The position numbers and the translations under genes are program-made. Below the pieces are notes generated by a model. It saw only the letters and a list, made by a program, of their open reading frames with translations. It had not been told where the DNA came from and searched no databases. Positions 7,547 to 18,722 of a stretch of DNA of 64,000 bases are shown piece by piece. The DNA lies in contig NZ_JONW01000006.1 of assembly GCF_000712075.1 (NCBI RefSeq), positions 778,928 to 842,927 of the forward strand. Direction: 5' to 3'. Each line of letters begins with the position of its first letter. The first letter of the stretch is position 1. The stretch comes from Caulobacter sp. UNC358MFTsu5.1 (GTDB lineage: Bacteria > Pseudomonadota > Alphaproteobacteria > Caulobacterales > Caulobacteraceae).

Positions 7547-8536
7547 ATGAATTCCAACAAGCACTGCATCGCCCTGGTGGTCGGCGCGGCCGGCGGCATC
7601 GGGGGCGAGGTCGCCGCCGCCCTGGCCCGTCACGGCTGGACCGTGCGCGGTCTGACCCGCCGTCCCATGCCCGCCCGGCCGGGGCTGGAGTGGGCAGCCG
7701 GCGACGCCATGGTCGCCGCCGACGTGGCCCGCGCCGCCCGGGGCGCCCGGCTGATCGTCCACGCCGCCAACCCGCCCGGCTATCGCAACTGGGGCAAGCT
7801 GGTGCTGCCGATGCTGGACAACACGATCGCCGCGGCCAAGGCCGAGGGGGCGCGTATCCTGCTGCCGGGCACGGTCTACAATTTCGGCCTGGAGACCTTC
7901 CCCCTGGTCGACGAGACCGCGCCCCAGGCCCCGACCACCCGCAAGGGCAGGATCCGGGTCGAGATGGAGCGGCGGCTGAAGGCGGCGTCGGCCGACGGGA
8001 CGCCGGTGCTGATCGTCCGGGCCGGCGACTTCTTCGGACCCCACGCCGGCAACAACTGGTTCGGGCAGATGGTGATCAAGCCGGGCGCGCCGGTGAAATC
8101 GGTGACTGAGCCGGCGACCCGGGGCGTGGCCCACGCCTGGGCCTATCTGCCGGACCTGGCCGAGACCATGGCCCGCATCCTGGACCGCTCCGAGCGCCTG
8201 GGGGCGTTCGAGATGTTCCACTTCGGCGGCCACCTGCTGGGCTGGGGCGAGATGGCGGAGTCGGTGCGGCGGGTGACCGGCCGGCCGAGGCTGCCGGTGA
8301 TGGGCTTCCCCTGGTGGCTGGTCGCGGCCCTGTCGCCGGTCGTGCCGCTGTTCCGCGAGATGGCCGAGATGCGTTACCTGTGGCGCGAGCCGCTGGTGCT
8401 GGACGACCGCAAGCTCCGCGCGTTCCTGGGCGAGGTCCCGCACACGCCGCTGGACGCGGCGGTCGGGGCCAGCCTGCGGGCGCTGGGTTGCCTGGAAGGT
8501 CCAGCGGAGATCGTGGGCGAGCCGGTGAGAGCGTAG
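7547..8536 (+). CDS. NAD(P)-binding epimerase/NmrA-like SDR protein
   Basis: The protein is 329 residues and starts with a Rossmann dinucleotide-binding site (VVGAAGGIGGEVAAALARHG, about residues 11-30). TYVYNFG-like context (LLPGTVYNFGLETFP) and VRAGDFFGPHAGNNW resemble extended or atypical short-chain dehydrogenases that act on nucleotide sugars or serve as NAD(P)-sensing proteins. The canonical YxxxK pair is not clear. It is divergent from the LysR regulator at 6564 and is its likely target. The start ATG follows GGGAGACGGAC. Confidence 0.82.
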   Translation: MNSNKHCIALVVGAAGGIGGEVAAALARHGWTVRGLTRRPMPARPGLEWAAGDAMVAADVARAARGARLIVHAANPPGYRNWGKLVLPMLDNTIAAAKAEGARILLPGTVYNFGLETFPLVDETAPQAPTTRKGRIRVEMERRLKAASADGTPVLIVRAGDFFGPHAGNNWFGQMVIKPGAPVKSVTEPATRGVAHAWAYLPDLAETMARILDRSERLGAFEMFHFGGHLLGWGEMAESVRRVTGRPRLPVMGFPWWLVAALSPVVPLFREMAEMRYLWREPLVLDDRKLRAFLGEVPHTPLDAAVGASLRALGCLEGPAEIVGEPVRA

Positions 8537-8545
8537 CGCGAAGGT

Positions 8546-8611
8546 GGGGACACACACTCACGGTGAAGCCTTGCCAGGTTGGCCGAGGCCGTTGGGTGAG
8601 TGTGTGTCCCC
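8546..8611. repeat. Palindromic repeat, family 4, between convergent genes
   Basis: Perfect 16-bp arms (GGGGACACACACTCAC at 8546-8561 and its complement at 8596-8611) flank a 34-base centre. The element fills the gap between two genes that end toward each other. Related GGGGACAYGC...GTCCCC elements are at 13238-13310 and 35766-35840. It could serve both genes as a terminator, though it has no T-tract. Confidence 0.75.
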
Positions 8612-8626
8612 CGTTCCGGGCTCGGC

Positions 8627-9376
8627 CTATTTCAGCTTCTCGATCAGCGCCATGGCCGCGGACGGGTTGCGCACCTTCGCCCCGGCGATGAAGTAGGCGA
8701 AGACGTCGCCGCGCTGGGCCCAGCCCTGGGTCTGCTTGGCGATGGCGCCCAGCTCGTCCGAGCTCATGCCCGTCGGCTCGTCGGCCTTGCTGGACATCAG
8801 CCGGGCGTAGGTGAAGTCGGCGGTCGGCTCGTCGATGCAGGGCCAGGTCGGCTCCTCGTCGTCGACGGCGTAGACGATGGCCGCGCCGTACTTGGCGGCC
8901 AGGTCGTAGAATTCCTGGCAGGCGAAGGTCGGGCTGCGGACCTCCAGGGCGTGGCGCGCCGGCCGGCCGCCGATCTCCTTGGGCAGCAGCTTCAGGAAGC
9001 CCTCGAAGTCGACCGGATCGAACTTCTTGGTGGCCATGAACTGCCAGTTGATGGGGCCGAGCTTGGGGCCCAACTCCTCCAGCCCCTGGGACAGGAACTT
9101 CGTCATGGAGTCGTTGTTCTCGGACAGCACCCGGCGGTTGGTGCAGAACCGGCTGGCCTTGACCGAGAACACGAAGTCGTCCGGCGTCTCGTCGCGCCAC
9201 TTCTGCCAGCTGTTGGGCTTGAAGGTGGAATAGTAGGTGCCGTTGATCTCGATGCTGGTCAGCTTGGACGAGGCGTATTTCAGCTCGTCCTTCTGCTTGA
9301 GATCGTCGGGATAGAAGGTCCCCCGCCAGGGCTCGAACGTCCAGCCGCCGATGCCGGTGCGAATGATGCCGGACAT
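8627..9376 (-). CDS. DUF72 family protein (YecE-like)
   Basis: The protein is 249 residues from the ATG at 9374-9376, which has AGGAAGGG about 8 bases upstream; a start ten codons earlier is less likely. GIGGWTFEPWRGTFYPDDLK near the N-terminus, EINGTYYSTFKPNSW and FVFSVKASRFCTNRR are typical of the DUF72 TIM-barrel family. Members are widespread, and their biochemical role is not established. It is monocistronic, convergent with the SDR gene, and followed downstream by a family 4 palindrome. Confidence 0.88.
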   Translation of the reverse strand: MSGIIRTGIGGWTFEPWRGTFYPDDLKQKDELKYASSKLTSIEINGTYYSTFKPNSWQKWRDETPDDFVFSVKASRFCTNRRVLSENNDSMTKFLSQGLEELGPKLGPINWQFMATKKFDPVDFEGFLKLLPKEIGGRPARHALEVRSPTFACQEFYDLAAKYGAAIVYAVDDEEPTWPCIDEPTADFTYARLMSSKADEPTGMSSDELGAIAKQTQGWAQRGDVFAYFIAGAKVRNPSAAMALIEKLK

Positions 9377-9452
9377 GAGTGTTCCCTTCCTGTTCTCGCG
9401 GCGCACCCTAGGCGAGGCGGGCGAGAACAGGCAAGCGGGAAAACGCGGGTCG

Positions 9453-9755
9453 CTAGCGGCGGACCTGCAGTTCCTGCACCTCGGCGCGGCCGCTGCGCTT
9501 GTCGAACACGCAGGTGGCTTTGCCGCGCGCGCCCTTCATGTGCTTGGGCCTGTAGACGCCTTCTAGGCTGGAGACGGTCACCGACTGGAAGGTGTCGCCA
9601 TAGGCGGTGATGCGGACGTTGCGCAGCTCCTGGGCGGCGGCGATGCAGGCCTTGTCGGAGCGGACGCGCAGGTCGTTCCACGAGCCGGGCGTCGAGGCCT
9701 GGGCGGCGGAGGCGGCGAGGGTGATCAGGGCGGCGGTGGTCAGGGCGAGGCGCAT
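9453..9755 (-). CDS. Small secreted protein, unrecognised
   Basis: The protein is 100 residues with a signal peptide (MRLALTTAALITLAASAAQA, cut before STPG). The mature 80 residues contain two cysteines (DKACIAAAQE and KATCVFDKRS) and a predicted strand-rich stretch (VRITAYGDTFQSVTVSSLEG, VYRPKHMKG). A soluble periplasmic role is likely. No domain was recognised. It is not tightly linked to its neighbours; a family 3 palindrome separates it from serine ammonia-lyase. Confidence 0.6.
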   Translation of the reverse strand: MRLALTTAALITLAASAAQASTPGSWNDLRVRSDKACIAAAQELRNVRITAYGDTFQSVTVSSLEGVYRPKHMKGARGKATCVFDKRSGRAEVQELQVRR

Positions 9756-9816
9756 GAGGAGCTCCGACGGTGGGAATGGTGAGGCTTAACGGTCGGATGT
9801 GACGTGCGGTTGCCGA

Positions 9817-9932
9817 CTTGCCCCCACCTGGCGGCTTCGCCGCCTGTCCGCCCCCATAGGGGGCGGAGCCTTCGCGCTTAGGCTCTTCCCCTCTGGGGGA
9901 AGACGATCGCGAAGCGATCCGTAGGTGGCAAG
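9817..9932. repeat. Intergenic palindromic repeat, family 3
   Basis: The element begins CTTGCCCCCACC and ends GTAGGTGGCAAG, with internal hairpins GGCGGCTTCGCCGCC, CCGCCCCCATAGGGGGCGG, TTCCCCTCTGGGGGAA and ATCGCGAAGCGAT. A second copy in the opposite orientation lies at 63536-63652. It sits just beyond the 3' end of the serine ammonia-lyase gene, and several hairpins in series would make a strong RNA structure. Confidence 0.85.
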
Positions 9933-9935
9933 TGG

Positions 9936-11324
<1,389 letters not shown>

Positions 11325-11381
11325 TTGGATACCTCGCCCGTCACGGAGGGCGGCGGGCGCTCTTGGATACGCTCGAAAACG

Positions 11382-11494
11382 GTTGTCATCCCGGAAGCCC
11401 CGCAGGGGCTGTCCGGGACCCAGGGGACTGGGCGAATGCGGTGCGGCCGCCCCTGGGTCCCGGACAAGCGCTCCGCCCTTTCCGGGATGACAAC
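11382..11494. repeat. Intergenic palindromic repeat, family 2
   Basis: Outer arms GTTGTCATCCCGGAA and TTCCGGGATGACAAC enclose TCCGGGACCCAGG/CCTGGGTCCCGGA inner arms. An inverted copy, matching at most positions by eye, is at 37329-37441. The element lies between the peptidase gene and sdaA. Confidence 0.88.
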
Positions 11495-11504
11495 GGTAGG
11501 ATGG

Positions 11505-13160
<1,656 letters not shown>

Positions 13161-13237
13161 CGGGTCTCTCTTTTGGAGCAGATCTTGGTCGTTGGCGCGG
13201 ACCCTAGCCTTAGCTGCGGCGAACGGGAAGCTCCGAC

Positions 13238-13310
13238 GGGGACATGCACTTGTGCGTGTCCCCAGGTCTCGCGCCGCATCTGTTGGGGACATGCGCGAGC
13301 GCATGTCTCC
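13238..13310. repeat. Palindromic repeat, family 4 (two-hairpin form)
   Basis: Two GGGGACATGC-type hairpins are joined in tandem: one at 13238-13263 (GGGGACATGCAC...GTGCGTGTCCCC) and one at 13285-13310 (GGGGACATGCGC...GCGCATGTCTCC). The organisation matches 35766-35840. The element lies directly downstream of the PLP enzyme gene on the minus strand. Confidence 0.75.
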
Positions 13311-13314
13311 GGCC

Positions 13315-14292
13315 CTAGATCTCGCCGTTCAGCACCCGCGCGTACAGCGCCGGATCGACGTTGCCGCCAGAGCAGACGATGGCCGCCGTCTGGCCCTTCA
13401 GGTCGATCTTGCCGGTCAGGGCCGCGGTCAGGGCCACGCAGCCGCCTGGCTCGACCACCAGCTTCAGCACCGAGAAGGCGTAGCGCATGGCCTCGGCGAC
13501 CTCGGCGTCGGTGACCGCCACGATCCCGCTGAGGGTCCTGCTGTTGATCGCCCAGGTCAGCTCGCCCGGGATCGGGGTCAGCAGGGCGTCGCAGAAGGAG
13601 CGGGCGTCGGGGTCGATGGTCTCGCGTTCGCCGCTTTCCAGCGAGCGGCGGGTCTCGTCGAAGCCGGCGGGCTCGGCGCCCCAGACCTGGGTGGAGGGCG
13701 ACAGGGCCTTCACGGCCGTGGAGACGCCGCCGATCAGGCCGCCGCCGCCGACGGGGCTGAGCACCTTGTCCAGCGTCAGGCCCAGGGCCCGGGCCTGCTC
13801 GACGATCTCCAGCCCCGCCGTGCCCTGGCCGGCGATGATGTGCGGATCGTCGTAGGACGGCACCACCACGCAGCCGCGCTCGGCGGCGATCAGGTCGGCG
13901 ATGGCGACGCGATCCTCGGTGAAGCGGTCGTAGAAGCGGATCTCGGCCCCGAAGCCGCGCGTGCCCTCGACCTTCACGGCCGGCGAGTCGGACGGCATGA
14001 CGATCAGGGCCGGGCAGCCCAGCAGCTGGGCCGCCAGGGCCACGCCCTGGGCGTGGTTGCCCGACGAGAAGGCCACCACCCCGCGCCTGCGTTCCGCGTC
14101 GGTCAGCTGGGACAGCCGGTTGTAGGCGCCGCGGAACTTGAAGGCCCCGGCCCGCTGCAGGGTCTCGGGCTTGATCAGGACCCGCCCGCCCAGGCGTTCG
14201 TTCAGCGCCGGGCTCTCGATCAGGGGCGTGCGGACGGCCTGGCCTTCGAGGCGGGCGGCGGCGGCTTGGATGTCGGACAGGGCGATGCTCAT
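13315..14292 (-). CDS. Threonine/serine dehydratase-like PLP enzyme (fold type II)
   Basis: The 325-residue protein belongs to the group that includes biosynthetic/catabolic threonine ammonia-lyase and serine racemase. The PLP lysine lies in GAFKFRGAYNRL. The phosphate-binding glycine loop is GGGGLIGG, and SSGNHAQGVALAAQLLG is the substrate/PLP loop of the family. There is no C-terminal ACT domain, so it is not the feedback-regulated IlvA form. The start is the ATG at 14290-14292 (MSIALSDIQ); an upstream extension of 25 codons looks non-coding. Which amino acid it uses cannot be settled by eye. The nearby L-serine lyase makes serine or threonine catabolism plausible. Confidence 0.88.
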   Translation of the reverse strand: MSIALSDIQAAAARLEGQAVRTPLIESPALNERLGGRVLIKPETLQRAGAFKFRGAYNRLSQLTDAERRRGVVAFSSGNHAQGVALAAQLLGCPALIVMPSDSPAVKVEGTRGFGAEIRFYDRFTEDRVAIADLIAAERGCVVVPSYDDPHIIAGQGTAGLEIVEQARALGLTLDKVLSPVGGGGLIGGVSTAVKALSPSTQVWGAEPAGFDETRRSLESGERETIDPDARSFCDALLTPIPGELTWAINSRTLSGIVAVTDAEVAEAMRYAFSVLKLVVEPGGCVALTAALTGKIDLKGQTAAIVCSGGNVDPALYARVLNGEI

Positions 14293-14390
14293 GCAGGAAC
14301 CTCTATCGCTCCCCAAGCGCCGCCGAAACCCTTTGCGAGCGGCGCCGTTCAGGAGGTAAGAGGACACTCGAAATCGCTGGGGAGCCTTCC

Positions 14391-14999
14391 GTGAAGAAAG
14401 CCTTGTTCGCCGCCGCGGCCTGCGTCGCCGTGGCCGTCGCCGCGCCCGCCTTCGCCGGGGAAGTCTTCGTCGGCGCCTATAAGCACGACGTCACCTTCGT
14501 GGGGAACGCCGTCGGCCTGGGCGCCGCGGGCCGCGAGGACGGCGTCGACATCCACCTGGGCTACCGCACCGACAAGATCGAGAGCCTGCGCTTCCTGGGC
14601 AAGCCGCAGGTCCACGCGATGATCTCGATCAACAGCGAGAACACCTCCAACTTCGTGGCCGCCGGCTTCGACTGGCATATCGAGCTGGGCAAGCCGGGCG
14701 GCTTCTACCTGCGTCCGGGCATGGGCCTGGCCTATACCGACGGCGAGACCGGCCTGCCGCCGGTCAACGAGCCCGGCCTGACCCAGGCCGAGATCGACCG
14801 CCGCCTGAAGCTCTACAACACCCGCATCGACTTCGGGTCGAAGGTGCTGTTCGAGCCGGAACTGGCCCTGGGCTATCAGTTCAACGACCGCTGGTCCGGC
14901 GAACTCAGCTACGTCCACCTGTCGAACGGTCAGATCTTCCACCAGGGCAAGAACCAGGGGCTTGACGACGCCGGGGTCCGGCTGGTCTACAAGTTCTGA
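14391..14999 (+). CDS. PagL-like lipid A 3-O-deacylase / acyloxyacyl hydrolase family protein
   Basis: This is a predicted outer-membrane beta-barrel protein of 202 residues with a signal peptide (MKKALFAAAACVAVAVAAPA, cut near AFAGE) and a C-terminal Phe after VRLVYKF, as in outer-membrane proteins. The PagL HxSN catalytic motif is present as HLSN at about 176-179. The catalytic Glu of PagL seems to be replaced by Asp (NQGLDD, about 189-193). PagL removes the 3-position acyl chain of lipid A in the outer membrane. The start is GTG at 14391; the gene is divergent from the PLP enzyme and alone before purA. Confidence 0.72.
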   Translation: MKKALFAAAACVAVAVAAPAFAGEVFVGAYKHDVTFVGNAVGLGAAGREDGVDIHLGYRTDKIESLRFLGKPQVHAMISINSENTSNFVAAGFDWHIELGKPGGFYLRPGMGLAYTDGETGLPPVNEPGLTQAEIDRRLKLYNTRIDFGSKVLFEPELALGYQFNDRWSGELSYVHLSNGQIFHQGKNQGLDDAGVRLVYKF

Positions 15000-15119
15000 A
15001 CCGGGCGGCCCGCTTTTCAGCCGGGCCGTCACGCCGATCACAAGAGATGAAACGTCCGCCGCCGAGTCCTGTCGAAGGGCCGCGGGCGCCTTTCGGCAGG
15101 TGATAAGGCATATCTGAAC

Positions 15120-16406
<1,287 letters not shown>

Positions 16407-16474
16407 CCGCCCCGCTTTTTCGACGGTCCAGTTACGATTGCTTAGCAGGCCAGGCCTTATGACGGCGGCTTCCA

Positions 16475-16590
16475 CAGCGCGTGGCAGCCGAAAGTGTGAG
16501 CGGTTTCGGCGCCGGCCACGCGCTGCACTTTTGATTTAGAGCCTTTAGACGCCTCACATTATCCATGTGAGGCTAAAGGCTCTAAGGAGG
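16475..16590 (+). promoter_or_regulatory. Two-hairpin structured leader ending at the Shine-Dalgarno of the next gene
   Basis: Hairpin A has an 11-bp outer stem (CAGCGCGTGGC at 16475-16485 with its complement at 16515-16525) and a 7-bp inner stem (GCCGAAA at 16487-16493 with TTTCGGC at 16504-16510). Hairpin B pairs TTAGAGCCTTTAG (16536-16548) with 16573-16585, then CCTCACAT (16552-16559) with ATGTGAGG (16565-16572), leaving a 3-base bulge and a 5-base loop. The last two paired bases of hairpin B are the first two of AAGGAGG (16584-16590). It could be a 5' UTR control element of the gene at 16601, or a small RNA with that gene behind it. Confidence 0.6.
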
Positions 16591-16600
16591 TTCGCCGTCG

Positions 16601-17746
16601 TTGGCCGTCGCGCGTCGTTTAATGAAGTCCGCCAACAAGGCGGATCGGCTGACGCGCAGCCTGCGTGCGCTTGACCGCGAGGCGTCGACCAGCCGCGTCC
16701 TGAACCTGCTGGCCATCGAGAGCCGCAGCGGCCACCGGCCGGAACACGCCGAAGCGCCGCTGTTCCGCAACCGCACCCTCAACACCGCCCTGGTGGTCAA
16801 GCACCGCCTGCGGACCGACGACATCTTCCTGTTCGACGAAGTCCGGCCGAACGCCACCAAGATCATCATCCCGTTCGAGCGCAGCGACCTGGGCCTGGGC
16901 GGCCAGTCGTTCTTCGTGGGCCAGCGCGGCTGGGTGGACCTGCTGCGCGAGGCCTGCAACGAGCACACCGACATGGCGCGCGACGTCGCGACCCTGCGCT
17001 TGATCGACAAGCTCCCCTCGCTGGACCCGTTCCTGCTGCGCGAGCACCTGCGCCGCCACGGCCTGTCGGTGTCGTCGGCCTATTTCTCGCTCTCCAGCGC
17101 CGACATGGAGCAGATGCACAGCTTCGTGTCGGTGCAGATCTCGCACCTGATCAACCTGGCCTACCGCGACACCGGCCGGGTCACGCCGGGCGCCCACGCC
17201 GCCCGCCTGGTCGAGGCCCTGCTGTCGACCCATGTCGACGAGCGGCTGGAGCCGCTGCGCGAAACCCTGGTCATGGACGGCGAGAGCTTCAAGGAAGGCG
17301 TCTTCAGCTGGAAGGGCTTCCTCTACTACAAGTGGATGCTGACCCGGCTGTGGACCGAGCTGGAGACGGTGAGCGGGGAGATCGCCCGCCTGACCATCAC
17401 CGGCAACCGCGACGCCGAGACCCAGCGTTTCCTCGACGACGTCCGCAAGCGTCTGCGCCAGGGCATACTGGCCGAGCGCAAGGCGATCATGCGGGCGCTG
17501 GACGTCTACGACCGGGCCTTCGACGACCTGATCGACAACGGCAAGCCCAACGCGTTCCGCGAATTCCTGCTGCGCGCGCCGGACATGTTCCTGTCGCTGG
17601 GCGAGAAGGTCGGGGCGATCGCCCACATCGCCAGCTTCTGGCGATATCGCTTCCCGGCCGGCATGCCCCTGGTCGCCGACATCGACGACGCGATCGATTT
17701 GCTGCAAGATTTCGACGCCAGTCTCAGCGTCAGCCTGGCGGCCTAG
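16601..17746 (+). CDS. Unrecognised 381-residue protein
   Basis: The reading frame has strong Caulobacter-like codon bias and is certainly coding, but no domain was recognised. The protein looks soluble and mostly helical. An N-terminal basic region (RRLMKSANKADRLTRSLRAL) is followed by a central strand-like segment (DDIFLFDEVRPNATKIIIPF, GLGGQSFFVGQRGW) and a long helical C-terminal half (TRLWTELETVSGEIARL, DDVRKRLRQGILAERKAIMR). The best start is TTG at 16601, 10 bases after AAGGAGG; an ATG at codon 8 (16622) is an alternative. It lies downstream of a two-hairpin leader and 96 bases before the response-regulator-like gene on the same strand. Confidence 0.75.
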   Translation: MAVARRLMKSANKADRLTRSLRALDREASTSRVLNLLAIESRSGHRPEHAEAPLFRNRTLNTALVVKHRLRTDDIFLFDEVRPNATKIIIPFERSDLGLGGQSFFVGQRGWVDLLREACNEHTDMARDVATLRLIDKLPSLDPFLLREHLRRHGLSVSSAYFSLSSADMEQMHSFVSVQISHLINLAYRDTGRVTPGAHAARLVEALLSTHVDERLEPLRETLVMDGESFKEGVFSWKGFLYYKWMLTRLWTELETVSGEIARLTITGNRDAETQRFLDDVRKRLRQGILAERKAIMRALDVYDRAFDDLIDNGKPNAFREFLLRAPDMFLSLGEKVGAIAHIASFWRYRFPAGMPLVADIDDAIDLLQDFDASLSVSLAA

Positions 17747-17842
17747 CCGGGGACGTTCTGTCGCAATAGGCGGCTATCAAGCGGATTTTTACCATCGACC
17801 GCCTAGTGTGCGGTCGAAATACCTTTGGAGCTTCCGGGACTC

Positions 17843-18640
17843 GTGTTCGACGGCAACATCCGCACCTTGCAGCGTATCGCGGCGAAGATGCAGCGCGTGC
17901 TGATCGTCGACCCGAACACCGCCGCCGTGCGCCTGCTCGCCGACCAGCTGCGTCACGTGGGCCACATCCAGATCTTCCACGCGGCCAGCATCGAGGCCGG
18001 TTGGGGCATGGCCCGCACCGTCGACCCCATGCTGATCTTCGTCGAGCACGCCTCCAGCGGCTGCGACGGCCTGGCCCTGGCCAAGAAGATCCGCCGCAGC
18101 GATCTGGCCTGCCGCGAGAACCCGATCATCATGTGCACCGCCGAGGCGACGGCCGAGGCGATCTTCGGGGCCCGCGACGCGGGCATCCACGAGTTCATGC
18201 GCAAGCCCTTCACGATCAAGGACCTGGAGCGCCGGCTCGAGGCGGTGGCGCTGAAGCCCCGCGACTGGGTCGAGGCCGTGCAGTACGTCGGACCCGACCG
18301 CCGCCGCTTCAACTCGGCCGAATACACCGGGCCGCGCAAGCGCAAGGCCGACGCCAGCGGCACGCCCGCGGCGCGCCTGTCCCAGGCCCTGCGCATCGTC
18401 AAGTCGGCCGCCTCGGCCCTGGACACCGATCCGGCCCAGGCCCGCCGCGCCCTGGCCGCCCAGGCGGTCGAGCTGAAGAAGGTCGGGGAAGCGGTCAAGG
18501 ACGACCGCCTCGTCCAGGCCGCCGCCGCCCTGGAGACCGTCACGGCGGGCGGCATGGGCCGGGCCGAGCTGCTCAAGCGCATCGACGGCCTGATGGGCTT
18601 CCTGGTCGAGGACGACAAGGGCGGCCGCGGCGCGGCCTGA
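17843..18640 (+). CDS. Receiver-domain protein with Glu at the phospho-acceptor site
   Basis: The N-terminal part (about residues 15-135) is a CheY-like receiver: VLIVDPN at strand 1, the conserved Thr in IIMCTAEA, and the Lys in MRKPF. The position of the phospho-accepting Asp is Glu (LIFVEH, about residue 68), and one of the usual acidic pair at the end of strand 1 is missing. A GPDRRR...YTGP segment follows, as in other alphaproteobacterial single-receiver proteins, then a helical C-terminal tail of about 95 residues without a DNA-binding motif. It may be a phosphorylation-independent adaptor. Start choices are TTG 17825, GTG 17843 or ATG 17888; the GTG has GGAG 12 bases upstream. Confidence 0.78.
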   Translation: MFDGNIRTLQRIAAKMQRVLIVDPNTAAVRLLADQLRHVGHIQIFHAASIEAGWGMARTVDPMLIFVEHASSGCDGLALAKKIRRSDLACRENPIIMCTAEATAEAIFGARDAGIHEFMRKPFTIKDLERRLEAVALKPRDWVEAVQYVGPDRRRFNSAEYTGPRKRKADASGTPAARLSQALRIVKSAASALDTDPAQARRALAAQAVELKKVGEAVKDDRLVQAAAALETVTAGGMGRAELLKRIDGLMGFLVEDDKGGRGAA

Positions 18641-18665
18641 CGTCTTAGACGAAGCCGGATCGACA

Positions 18666-18698
18666 CGAAAAAGGGCGGCGTCCGAGGACGCCGCCCTT
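18666..18698 (-). terminator. Intrinsic terminator of the TonB receptor gene
   Basis: A 13-bp inverted repeat (AAGGGCGGCGTCC at 18671-18683 and its complement at 18686-18698) is followed on the minus strand by a T-run covering 18668-18672. It lies 25 bases beyond the receptor stop codon. On the plus strand it also follows the receiver-protein gene, though without a T-run in that direction. Confidence 0.85.
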
Positions 18699-18722
18699 CG
18701 TCGTTCCGGATCAGGCCGCCGC

